This document shows, one piece after another, positions 23,600 through 31,319 of a stretch of 34,974 nucleotides of DNA. Every line of letters starts with the position of its first letter. Positions within the stretch are counted from its first letter, which is position 1. The translations under genes and the position numbers were made by a program. The DNA is from Actinoallomurus sp. (lineage in GTDB: Bacteria; Actinomycetota; Actinomycetes; Streptosporangiales; Streptosporangiaceae): the NCBI GenBank assembly GCA_025964625.1, contig JAOPYL010000127.1, positions 1 to 34,974 on the forward strand, in the 5' to 3' direction. The notes beneath the pieces are model-generated. The model was given only the letters and a program-made list of their open reading frames with translations, did not search any database and was not told the origin of the DNA.

Positions 23600-24582
23600 C
23601 CACCACAGCGGAGGCGGGGGCGCCCGTCGAGGCGCCTCCGCTGCCCACCGGCGACCACGCGATCGCCACGAGCGGGCTGACCAAGCGGTTCCACGGCGGT
23701 CAGCTCGCCGTGGCCGACATCGACCTCATGGTCCCCCGAGGGGCGGTCTTCGGGTTCCTGGGCCCCAACGGCTCGGGCAAGACGACGACGATCCGGATGC
23801 TGCTCGGGCTCGTCGCACCGACCGCCGGCAGCCATGAGTTGCTCGGCGTGCCGATGCCGGACGGCTGGGCGACCGCGCTGCCCAAGGTCGGCTCCCTCAT
23901 CGAGGGACCGGCCTTTCACCCGCATCTGTCGGGCGAGGCCAATCTGCGGCGCTGCGACGCGGCCGACCGTACGGCGGACGCGCGCACCTCCCGGCAGCGG
24001 ATCGGCTCGGCGCTGGAGCGGGTCGGCCTGACCGCCGCGGCCGGGAAGCGCTACAAGGCGTACTCGCTCGGCATGAAGCAGCGGCTGGGGATCGCCGCGG
24101 CCATGCTGGGCCCGCGTGAGCTGCTCATCCTGGACGAGCCCACGAACGGGCTGGATCCCCAGGGCACCCGGGAGGTCCGCACCCTGATACGGGAGATCGC
24201 GGCCGAGGGCACGACCGTCTTCGTCTCCTCCCACCTCCTCGCCGAGATCGAGCAGGTCTGCAGCCATGTCGCGGTGATGCGCGCGGGGCGGCTCGTCGCC
24301 CAGAGTTCGCTGGAGGACCTTCGTGCGGAGGCCGGCACCCGGATCCGGGTGGAGACCCCCGACACCAGCGCGGCGCGCGGCGTCCTGACCGGGCTGGGCC
24401 TCGCCGACGTGCGGATCTCCGACAGCGAGGTGAGCGCCGAGCTCGGCGAACTGGAGCCCGAGCGGGTCTGCGCCGAGATGGTCGGCGTGGGTGTGGCCGT
24501 CCGCGGGCTGGCGGTCGTCCGGCCGAGCTTGGAGGACGTGTTCGTCGAACTCACCGGGGAGGGCTTCGATGTCAACGGCTGA
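23596..24582 (+). CDS. ABC transporter ATP-binding protein
   Basis: The 328-residue ATPase has all the motifs: Walker A GPNGSGKTTT, Q-loop region, signature YSLGMKQRLGIA (an LSGGQ variant), Walker B LLILDEPTNGLDP, and the switch histidine in SSHLLAEIE. The C-terminal 90 residues form the regulatory extension seen in DrrA/BcrA-type exporters. The GTG start (23596) overlaps the previous stop as GTGA; upstream in-frame codons lie inside the LolA-like gene. With the permease it should form an exporter, perhaps of an antimicrobial or a lipid, in line with the LolA-like partner. The substrate is unknown. Confidence 0.92.
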   Translation: MTTTAEAGAPVEAPPLPTGDHAIATSGLTKRFHGGQLAVADIDLMVPRGAVFGFLGPNGSGKTTTIRMLLGLVAPTAGSHELLGVPMPDGWATALPKVGSLIEGPAFHPHLSGEANLRRCDAADRTADARTSRQRIGSALERVGLTAAAGKRYKAYSLGMKQRLGIAAAMLGPRELLILDEPTNGLDPQGTREVRTLIREIAAEGTTVFVSSHLLAEIEQVCSHVAVMRAGRLVAQSSLEDLRAEAGTRIRVETPDTSAARGVLTGLGLADVRISDSEVSAELGELEPERVCAEMVGVGVAVRGLAVVRPSLEDVFVELTGEGFDVNG

Positions 24583-25432
24583 GATCGCGCTCGCGCCCGC
24601 GCCCGCGCGCCCCGCGCGGATCCGCCTGCGGCTGTTCCGCTCGGAGCTGGGCCTGACCTTCCAGAGGCGGCGCAACCAGGCCCTGCTCGTGCTTCTGGGC
24701 GCCGTGCCGGTGATGGTCGGGATCGCTCTCCGGCTCACCAGCCACCAGGGCAACGACGGGGGCCCGAACCTGATCGACCAGGTGACGGGCAACGGGGTCT
24801 TCCTGTCGGTCGGTGCCCTGTTCTTCCTACTCCCGCTGATCCTGCCGCTCGCGGTCGCGGTGGTATCCGGGGACTCGATCGCCGGGGAGGCGAGCGCCGG
24901 CACGCTGCGGTACCTGCTCGCCGTCCCCGCCGGCCGCACCCGGCTGCTGATGGTCAAGTACGCGGCCTCGGTCACCTTCTGCCTCGCCGCCGTCGCGACG
25001 ATCGCCGCGACCGCGCTCATCACGGGCGTCATCCTGTTCCCGGTCGGACCGGTGACGCTGCTGTCCGGGTCGACCGTGTCGCTGGCGGCCGGGCTGGGCC
25101 GGCTCGCGCTGGTCGGACTGTACGTCTGGGCGTGCGTCGCCACACTGGTGGCGATCGGCCTGGCGATCTCGACCGTGACCGACAGCCCGATCGCCGCCAT
25201 CACCGCGACGGCGGTGCTGCCGGTCACCAGCGAGGTGATCGACGCCGTGCCGCAGCTGAGCGGCGTGCATCCCTACCTGTTCACGCACTGGTGGTTCAGC
25301 TACGACGACCTGCTCCGCGCGCCGATCCTCACCGATCACATCACGCAGGGCCTGCTGACGTTCCTCGCCTACACGCTGATCTTCGGCTCGGTGGCGTGGG
25401 CGCGGTTCAGCACCAAGGACGTCACCTGCTGA
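24569..25432 (+). CDS. ABC transporter permease
   Basis: The 287-residue permease has six hydrophobic helices (about 35-52, 76-104, 126-150, 165-200, 212-224, 264-280), with GDSIAGEASAGTLRYLLAVPAGR after the second, a hallmark of ABC-2 type (BcrB/NatB) exporters. ATG 24569 follows GGGGAGGG within the end of the ATPase gene (14-base overlap). The 3' end overlaps the convergent PHP gene by 11 bases. Together with the ATPase it is the transport unit of the LolA-like operon. Confidence 0.9.
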   Translation: MSTAEIALAPAPARPARIRLRLFRSELGLTFQRRRNQALLVLLGAVPVMVGIALRLTSHQGNDGGPNLIDQVTGNGVFLSVGALFFLLPLILPLAVAVVSGDSIAGEASAGTLRYLLAVPAGRTRLLMVKYAASVTFCLAAVATIAATALITGVILFPVGPVTLLSGSTVSLAAGLGRLALVGLYVWACVATLVAIGLAISTVTDSPIAAITATAVLPVTSEVIDAVPQLSGVHPYLFTHWWFSYDDLLRAPILTDHITQGLLTFLAYTLIFGSVAWARFSTKDVTC

Positions 25433-26444
25433 TCCAGGCGAGCAGGTCGGCGGCGGGCATCGTGTTGACGACGCGCCCGGCGTCGACGCCGCACCGGGCG
25501 GCTCGCTCGCAGCCGTTGGGCTGCCAGGCGAGCTGCCCGGGCGCGTGCGCGTCCGAGTCGATCGAGAACCGGCATCCCGTCTCGACCGCCAGCCGCAGCA
25601 GCCGCTTCGGCGGATCGAGGCGGTCCGGCCGGGAGTTGATCTCCACCGCGGTGTCATGCGCGGCGCAGGCGGCGAAGACCCGGTCCGCGTCGAACTCCGA
25701 CTCGGGCCGCTTGTCTCCGCGCCGCCCGCCGGCCTGAACGATCCGGCCGGTGCAGTGGCCGAGGACGTTCACCCGGGGGTTCTCGACGGCGCGCAGCATG
25801 CGCCGGGTCATGTCCGCGGACGGCATCCGCAGTTTCGAGTGCACGCTGGCGACGACCACGTCGAGCTCGGCCAGCAACGCCGGGTCCTGGTCGAGCGAGC
25901 CGTCGTCGAGGATGTCGACCTCGATGCCGGTGAGGATCCGGAACGGCGCGAGGTCATCGTTCAGCGCGGCCACGACCGCGAGCTGCTCGCGCAGCCGCTC
26001 CGCCGAAAGCCCGTTCGCGATCTTCAGCCGGGGCGAATGGTCGGTGAGCGCGATGTAGTCGTGACCGAGGCCGATCGCCGCCGCGGCCATCTCCTCGATC
26101 GGCGAACCTCCGTCGGACCAGTCCGAGTGCGTGTGCAGGTCGCCGCGGAGCGCCTCGCACAGCTCGGCGGCGGCCTCGTCCGGTGGCCGCCCCTCGGTGG
26201 CCTCCAGGCGGCGGAGGTACGTCGGCACGTCGCCGTCAAGCGCCTCCTGCACCACCAGCGCGGTGACCTTGCCGAGGCCGGGCAGGCTCTCGAGCGTGCC
26301 GTCGCGGGCGCGGGCGGCGAGTTCGCCGGGCGCGGTCCGCTCCACCGTCTCGGCGGCGCGGCGGAACGCCCGCACCCGGTACGTCACCTCGCCCGCCCGC
26401 TCCAGCAGGAACGCGATGCGCTTCAGCGCCTCGACCGGCTCCAT
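25422..26444 (-). CDS. PHP-domain protein with PolX-like N-terminal helix-hairpin-helix region
   Basis: The 340-residue protein has an N-terminal part like the 8-kDa region of family X DNA polymerases (RIAFLLERAGEVTYRVRAFRRA, then LESLPGLGKVTALVVQEAL, a helix-hairpin-helix), but no polymerase palm. A PHP metal-dependent phosphoesterase domain follows (about 100-320): DLHTHSDWSDG with His104 and His106, ALTDHSPRL, GIEVDIL, VASVHSKLR, GHCTGR and IDSDAHAP. It is therefore a PHP enzyme that may act on DNA ends or phosphoesters. I chose ATG 26444; upstream in-frame ATG 26534 would add 30 non-homologous residues. The 3' end overlaps the ABC permease gene on the other strand by 11 bases. It is divergent from fasR. 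Confidence 0.88.
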   Translation of the reverse strand: MEPVEALKRIAFLLERAGEVTYRVRAFRRAAETVERTAPGELAARARDGTLESLPGLGKVTALVVQEALDGDVPTYLRRLEATEGRPPDEAAAELCEALRGDLHTHSDWSDGGSPIEEMAAAAIGLGHDYIALTDHSPRLKIANGLSAERLREQLAVVAALNDDLAPFRILTGIEVDILDDGSLDQDPALLAELDVVVASVHSKLRMPSADMTRRMLRAVENPRVNVLGHCTGRIVQAGGRRGDKRPESEFDADRVFAACAAHDTAVEINSRPDRLDPPKRLLRLAVETGCRFSIDSDAHAPGQLAWQPNGCERAARCGVDAGRVVNTMPAADLLAWISR

Positions 26445-26578
26445 GCCCCAGTTGTACACGCCGGCGAGGTCGCCCGTCCCGCCGCACCACCGGTGCTCCG
26501 TCCCGGCGAGTAGGAGCGCTCCCGCACGAGGCACCGACCGCGAATGCCCACAGCGCGGGCAGGTGGGAGGGTGGACGG

Positions 26579-27754
26579 GTGAAGAACGACCGCGACATCC
26601 GTGAACAGACCACCGAGCGGCTCGAGCAGGCCATGGGAACGCTCGGGACCGCCGCGACGGCCAGCATGGAGGAACGCCTGCCCTGGTTCCGCGCGATGTC
26701 GGCCGAGTACCGCTCCTGGGTCGGTCTCGTCGCGCAGGCCGGCATCGCCGGATTCGTCGAGTGGTTCAAGCACGCGGAGAAGATCCGGCCGGCCATCGCC
26801 GGCGAGGTGTTCGGCACCGCACCGCGCGAGCTGATGCGGGCGGTCCGGCTGCAGCAGACGGTTGAAATCGTCCGGGTGGTCATCGATGTGGTCGAGGCGC
26901 AGGTGAACGGGCTCGCGGCCCCGGGCGGAGAGACCCAGTTGCGGGAGGCGATCCTCCGCTACACGCGCGAGGTCGCCTTCGGCGCGGCGCAGGTGTACGC
27001 GCGGGCGGCCGAGACCCGGGGCGCCTGGGACGCCCGGCTGGAGGCGCTGATCGTGGACGCGCTGCTGCGCGGGGAGGTCGATGAGTCGCTGCACTCGTGG
27101 GCCGCCGCGCTCGGCTGGGCATCGACGTCGGTGGCCGTCATGGCGGGGCACACACCCGAGGACGAGCCCGAGGCGATCATCGACGACATCCGGATCGCCT
27201 CGCGCCGGGCGCGCGTCGACGTGCTCGCCGGGGTGCAGGGCAGCCGTCTCATCGTCATCGTCGGCGGCGTCGAGCAGGACCCGCTCGCCGCCGCGAAGCC
27301 GTTCACCTCCAAGTTCGGACCCGGCCCGGTCGTGGTCGGCCCGCGCGTCGACGACCTGTACGCGGCCACGATGTCCGCCCGGGCGGCCTTGGCGGGCCTG
27401 CGCGCGGTGGCCGGCTGGCCGGACGCACCGCGGCCGGTGCTCGCGGGCGACCTGCTGGCCGAGCGGGCCGTCGACGGCGACCAGGACGCGCGCGCCTACC
27501 TGGTGGAGGAGGTCTACGAACCGCTGCGCGCGGCCGGGGCGCCGCTGCTGGACACGCTGACGACCTACCTGGAGCAGGGGTCGTCTTTGGAGGCGACGGC
27601 GCGGCTGCTCTTCGTCCACCCCAACACGGTGCGCTACCGGCTACGCCGGGTGACCGAGTTGAGCGGATACGTCCCTGCCGACGGCCGGGCCGCGTTCACC
27701 CTCCGGATCGCGCTGGTGCTGGGACGTTTCGCGTCACGTCCGGTGAACTTGTAG
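26579..27754 (+). CDS. fasR: PucR-family transcriptional regulator, FasR-type activator of fatty-acid synthesis genes
   Basis: The 391-residue protein has the PucR/CdaR layout: an N-terminal helical region, a GGDEF-like middle domain (about 200-260, with LAGVQGSRLIVIVGG), and a C-terminal helix-turn-helix (about 315-365) in LLDTLTTYLEQGSSLEATAR followed by HPNTVRYRLRRV. Its position directly upstream of fabD-fabH-acpP-fabF matches FasR of Streptomyces coelicolor, which activates that operon. I used GTG 26579, behind GGGAGGG. The gap to fabD is 80 bases and holds a conspicuous dyad that overlaps the fasR stop. FasR activity may respond to acyl-CoA level, as in other actinobacteria; that is inference. 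Confidence 0.9.
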   Translation: MKNDRDIREQTTERLEQAMGTLGTAATASMEERLPWFRAMSAEYRSWVGLVAQAGIAGFVEWFKHAEKIRPAIAGEVFGTAPRELMRAVRLQQTVEIVRVVIDVVEAQVNGLAAPGGETQLREAILRYTREVAFGAAQVYARAAETRGAWDARLEALIVDALLRGEVDESLHSWAAALGWASTSVAVMAGHTPEDEPEAIIDDIRIASRRARVDVLAGVQGSRLIVIVGGVEQDPLAAAKPFTSKFGPGPVVVGPRVDDLYAATMSARAALAGLRAVAGWPDAPRPVLAGDLLAERAVDGDQDARAYLVEEVYEPLRAAGAPLLDTLTTYLEQGSSLEATARLLFVHPNTVRYRLRRVTELSGYVPADGRAAFTLRIALVLGRFASRPVNL

Positions 27755-27827
27755 GACTCCGACAAGGCTCGCCGCCATAAGTTCGTACCCCCCCGCATGA
27801 ACATGGCGGAGTCCTACAGTGCACTGT
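27749..27827 (+). promoter_or_regulatory. Putative FasR operator and promoter region of fabD
   Basis: TTGTAGGACTCCGACAA (27749-27765) is a near-perfect dyad overlapping the fasR stop codon. Its 12-base core TGTAGGACTCCG (27750-27761) returns inverted as CGGAGTCCTACA at 27807-27818, 45 bases further. A perfect palindrome ACAGTGCACTGT (27816-27827) overlaps the second arm and ends seven bases before the fabD GTG. TAAGTT at 27778-27783 could be a -10 element, which would put the -35 inside the first dyad, where an activator would act. The binding protein (FasR or a repressor) is inferred. Confidence 0.6.
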
Positions 27828-27834
27828 TGGATGC

Positions 27835-28770
27835 GTGCTCGTCATAGCCGCGCCCGGGCAGGGCGCCCAGACCCCGGGATTCCTGAACGCATGGCTCGAG
27901 CTCCCCGGAATGGCCGACCGCCTCGCCTGGTGGTCCGCCGTCACCGGACTCGACCTGATCCGCTACGGCACGACCGCCGACGCCGATGAGATCCGCGACA
28001 CCGCCGTCGCGCAGCCGCTGCTGGTCGGCGCGGCACTCGCCGCGTACGAGGTCCTCGGCCTGACTCCGGACGTCACCGCCGGGCACAGTGTCGGCGAGCT
28101 GACCGCCGCCGCGATCGCCGGCGTCCTGACGCCCGAGGCCGCGCTGGTGATGGTCCGCGAGCGCGGAAGGGCGATGGCCGAGGCCGCGGCGGTCACCGAG
28201 ACCGGTATGACGGCGGTGCTCGGCGGCGACTCCGCCGAGGTGCTCGCGGCGCTCGACGAGCACGGCCTCACAGCCGCCAACACGAACGGCGCGGGCCAGG
28301 TGGTCGCGGCGGGCACGATGGACCAGCTCGCCGCCCTGGCGGCCGGCCCGCCGGCGGGTGCCCGGCTGCGCCCGCTCCGGGTGGCCGGAGCGTTCCACAC
28401 TCGGCACATGGCCCCCGCCGTCGACGCGCTGCGGCGCATCATCCCGGGCATGCCGGTGGCCGACCCCGTGATGCGGGTGCTGTCCAACCGCGACGGCGCG
28501 GTCGTGAACACCGGAGCGGACTTCGTCGCCCGGCTCGCGGAACAGGTGAGCACGCCGGTGCGCTGGGACTCCTGCATGCAGACGATGACGGACCTCGGTG
28601 TAACGACGATCATCGAACTCCCGCCGGCGGGCACCCTGGCCGGGATCGCCCGGCGCGCACTGCCCGGCGTCGAGGTGGTCGCACTCAAGACGCCCGACGA
28701 CCTCGGCAAGGCCCGTGCCCTGGTCGCGTACGAGGCGCACGTCAGCGACGAAACCCTGGAGAACGCGTGA
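27835..28770 (+). CDS. fabD: Malonyl-CoA:ACP S-malonyltransferase
   Basis: FabD moves malonyl from CoA to acyl carrier protein, supplying the extender unit of type II fatty-acid synthesis. The 311-residue protein shows GQGAQTPGF (8-16), nucleophile Ser85 in GHSVGE, and His188 in AGAFHTRHM. The GTG at 27835 is the only reasonable start, since family similarity begins at the second residue; no Shine-Dalgarno sequence precedes it and a 12-base palindrome occupies that place. It is the first gene of a fabD-fabH-acpP-fabF-accD operon. The stop overlaps the fabH GTG as GTGA. Confidence 0.95.
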   Translation: MLVIAAPGQGAQTPGFLNAWLELPGMADRLAWWSAVTGLDLIRYGTTADADEIRDTAVAQPLLVGAALAAYEVLGLTPDVTAGHSVGELTAAAIAGVLTPEAALVMVRERGRAMAEAAAVTETGMTAVLGGDSAEVLAALDEHGLTAANTNGAGQVVAAGTMDQLAALAAGPPAGARLRPLRVAGAFHTRHMAPAVDALRRIIPGMPVADPVMRVLSNRDGAVVNTGADFVARLAEQVSTPVRWDSCMQTMTDLGVTTIIELPPAGTLAGIARRALPGVEVVALKTPDDLGKARALVAYEAHVSDETLENA

Positions 28771-29732
28771 CCTCCTTCCAGCTCAGCACCGGCGCCCACG
28801 GGGCGCGCATCCTCGCGTTCGGCCACTACCAGCCGTCGAACGTCGTCACCAACGACGACCTGGCCAAGACGGTCGAGACCAACGACGAGTGGATCCAGAG
28901 CCGGGTCGGCATCAAGCAGCGGCGGGTCGCCGGGCCCGATGAGACCGTCGTCGACATGGCCGTCCAGGCCGGCGGCAAGGCCCTCGCGAACAGCGGCCTC
29001 TCGCCGGAGGACATCGACCTGGTCGTCGTCGCCACCTGCACGCAGGAGGCGCAGATCCCCAACGCGTCGGCGCGGGTGGCCCACCGGCTCGGCATCGTCT
29101 CTCCCGGGGCCTACGACGTCAACGCGGCGTGCGCCGGCTTCTGCTACGCGCTGTCCAACGCCTCCGACGCGATCCGCGCCGGTTCCGCGCGAAACGTGCT
29201 GGTGGTCGGCGCGGAGAAGCTGTCCCAGTGGATCGACTGGACCGACCGCTCGACCTCCATCATCTTCGCCGACGGCGCGGGGGCCGCGGTCCTGGGGCCC
29301 TCCGACGAGCCGGCGGTGGGCCCCGTCGTCTGGGGCAGCGCGGGCGACCAGGCCGACAAGATCTTCATCAAGGACCGGAACGGGTTCCTCACCCAGGAGG
29401 GGCAGAGCGTCTTCCGGTGGGCCACGACGGCGCTGCACCCGGTGGCGAAGGAGGCGTGTGACCGTGCCGGCATCGATCCGTCGGAGCTGGCGGCGTTCGT
29501 CCCGCACCAGGCCAACCTGCGCATCATCGAAGCGATCGCCCGGAAGCTGAAGGCGGTCAACGCCGTCGTCGCCGACGACATCGTGAACGCCGGCAACACC
29601 TCGGCCGCCTCGATCCCACTCGCCCTGTCCCGGCTTATCGAACGGGGGGACGTCCCGTCCGGCGCACCGGCCCTGCTGATCGGATTCGGCGCCGGCATGA
29701 CGTACGCCGCCCAGGTGGTCGACATCCCGTAG
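28767..29732 (+). CDS. fabH: 3-oxoacyl-ACP synthase III
   Basis: FabH starts each fatty-acid chain by condensing a short acyl-CoA with malonyl-ACP. In actinobacteria it usually prefers branched acyl-CoA, which sets branched fatty-acid composition. The 321-residue protein carries the triad Cys122 (NAACAGFCYAL), His247 (PHQANLRI) and Asn277 (NAGNTSAAS), and the GAG.GA motif near the C-terminus. It starts at GTG 28767, overlapping the fabD stop. Confidence 0.96.
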   Translation: MTSFQLSTGAHGARILAFGHYQPSNVVTNDDLAKTVETNDEWIQSRVGIKQRRVAGPDETVVDMAVQAGGKALANSGLSPEDIDLVVVATCTQEAQIPNASARVAHRLGIVSPGAYDVNAACAGFCYALSNASDAIRAGSARNVLVVGAEKLSQWIDWTDRSTSIIFADGAGAAVLGPSDEPAVGPVVWGSAGDQADKIFIKDRNGFLTQEGQSVFRWATTALHPVAKEACDRAGIDPSELAAFVPHQANLRIIEAIARKLKAVNAVVADDIVNAGNTSAASIPLALSRLIERGDVPSGAPALLIGFGAGMTYAAQVVDIP

Positions 29733-29779
29733 CCGGGACACAGTTTTTCGCACAACACATAACAAGGGAGAAAGAACAC

Positions 29780-30034
29780 ATGGCACTGTCCGAGCAGGAG
29801 ATCCTCAGCGGCCTCGGCGAGATCATCGAGGAGATCGCGGGTGTCCCGGCCGACGACGTGGCCCCGGAGAAGTCCTTCGTCGACGACCTCGACATCGACT
29901 CGCTGTCGATGGTCGAGATCGCCGTTGCCGCGCAGGACAAGTTCGGCGTCGAGATCCCCGACGACGAGCTGAAGAACCTCAAGACGGTCAAGGACGTCGT
30001 CGTCTACGTACAGAGCAAGGGCGTCTCCGCCTGA
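29780..30034 (+). CDS. acpP: Acyl carrier protein
   Basis: The 84-residue acidic protein carries growing acyl chains on a 4'-phosphopantetheine attached to Ser41 in DLDIDSLSMVEI. Length and helix pattern are those of the housekeeping ACP. GGGAGA precedes ATG 29780. A 47-base gap after fabH and a clean ribosome site suggest it can be translated independently, as is needed for an abundant protein. Confidence 0.96.
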   Translation: MALSEQEILSGLGEIIEEIAGVPADDVAPEKSFVDDLDIDSLSMVEIAVAAQDKFGVEIPDDELKNLKTVKDVVVYVQSKGVSA

Positions 30035-30065
30035 AGCGCGTACAGCAGAAGGAGAGCGTGACCAT

Positions 30066-31319
30066 ATGAGTACCTCCGTCGTCGTTACCGGACTCGGTGC
30101 GACCACGCCTCTCGGCGGCGACGTGGCGTCGACCTGGTCCGCTCTGCTCGCGGGCCGATCCGGTGTGAAGCGGATCGACGCCGACTGGGCCAAGGACCTT
30201 CCGGTCAAGATCGCGGCCACGGCCGCGGTCGAGCCCGCCGAGGTCCTGCCCAGGCATCGGCTGCGCCGGCTCGACCGCTGCCAGCAGTTCGCCCTCATCG
30301 CCGCGCACGAGGCATGGCGCGACGCCGGTTTCGCGTACGGCGACGAGGACGGCTTCGCGGTCGACGGAGAACGGCTCGGAGCCGTCGTCTCCACCGGCAT
30401 CGGCGGGCTCATCACCACCCTCGACAACTACGACACACTGCGGGAGAAGGGCTGGAAGCGGGTCTCGCCGTTCGCCGTCCCGATGTTGATGCCCAACGGC
30501 TCGGTCGGCTGGATCAGCATCGAGTTCGGCGCCAAGGCCGGCGCGCACGCGCTCGCGAGCGCCTGTGCCTCCGGCGCCGAGGCGATCGGCTACGGCATCG
30601 ACATGATCCGCGCTGGGCGGGCCGACATCGTCATCGCGGGCGGCACCGAGGCGGCGATTCACCAACTGAACGTCGCCGCCTTCTCCTCGATGCGCGCCAT
30701 GTCGACACGCAACGACGAGCCCGAGCGTGCCTCACGCCCGTACGACAAGGGGCGTGACGGCTTCGTGCTCGGCGAGGGCTCCGGGATCGTCATCCTGGAG
30801 TCGGAGGAGCACGCGCGGGCGCGCGGCGCGCGGATCTACGGGATCGCCGCCGGTGTGGGTTACTCGTCCGACGCCAACGACATCGTCCAGAACGACGCGG
30901 AGGGCATGGCCAAGGCGATGCGCCGGGCGCTGGCCGACGCCGGACTCGAGCCGTCGGACATCGTGCACATCAACGCGCACGGCACCTCGACTCCGATCGG
31001 CGACGTCGGCGAGATCAAAGCGATCAAGAAGGCGTTCGGTGAGGCCGCGGGCCAGATCGCCGTGACCAGCACCAAGTCGATGACCGGGCACCTGCTCGGT
31101 GGCACCGGGGCGGTGGAGTCGATCGCGACACTGCTCGCGCTCCGCGAGGGCGTCGTCCCGCCGACCATCAACATCGACGATCTCGACGACGAGGTCGATC
31201 TCGACATCGTGCGGGGAGAGCCGCGGGAGCTGCCCAGCGGCCCGGCGGCCGCCCTGAACAACTCGTTCGGCTTCGGCGGCCACAACGTGTGCGTCGCCTT
31301 TAGGAGGCATGAGTCGTGA
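30066..31319 (+). CDS. fabF: 3-oxoacyl-ACP synthase II
   Basis: FabF elongates acyl-ACP with malonyl-ACP. The 417-residue protein shows the Cys-His-His triad: Cys167 in ASACASGAEAIG, His305 in NAHGTSTPIGD and His342 in TKSMTGHLLGG, and the C-terminal NNSFGFGGHN. ATG 30066 follows AGGAGA. The stop overlaps the accD GTG (GTGA), so the synthase and carboxylase subunits are coupled. Confidence 0.96.
   Translation: MSTSVVVTGLGATTPLGGDVASTWSALLAGRSGVKRIDADWAKDLPVKIAATAAVEPAEVLPRHRLRRLDRCQQFALIAAHEAWRDAGFAYGDEDGFAVDGERLGAVVSTGIGGLITTLDNYDTLREKGWKRVSPFAVPMLMPNGSVGWISIEFGAKAGAHALASACASGAEAIGYGIDMIRAGRADIVIAGGTEAAIHQLNVAAFSSMRAMSTRNDEPERASRPYDKGRDGFVLGEGSGIVILESEEHARARGARIYGIAAGVGYSSDANDIVQNDAEGMAKAMRRALADAGLEPSDIVHINAHGTSTPIGDVGEIKAIKKAFGEAAGQIAVTSTKSMTGHLLGGTGAVESIATLLALREGVVPPTINIDDLDDEVDLDIVRGEPRELPSGPAAALNNSFGFGGHNVCVAFRRHES

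Noticed and set aside
27963-29786. 607-codon minus-strand frame across fabD and fabH
   Set aside because: It is antisense to two genes with complete catalytic motifs. No similarity to known proteins was seen.
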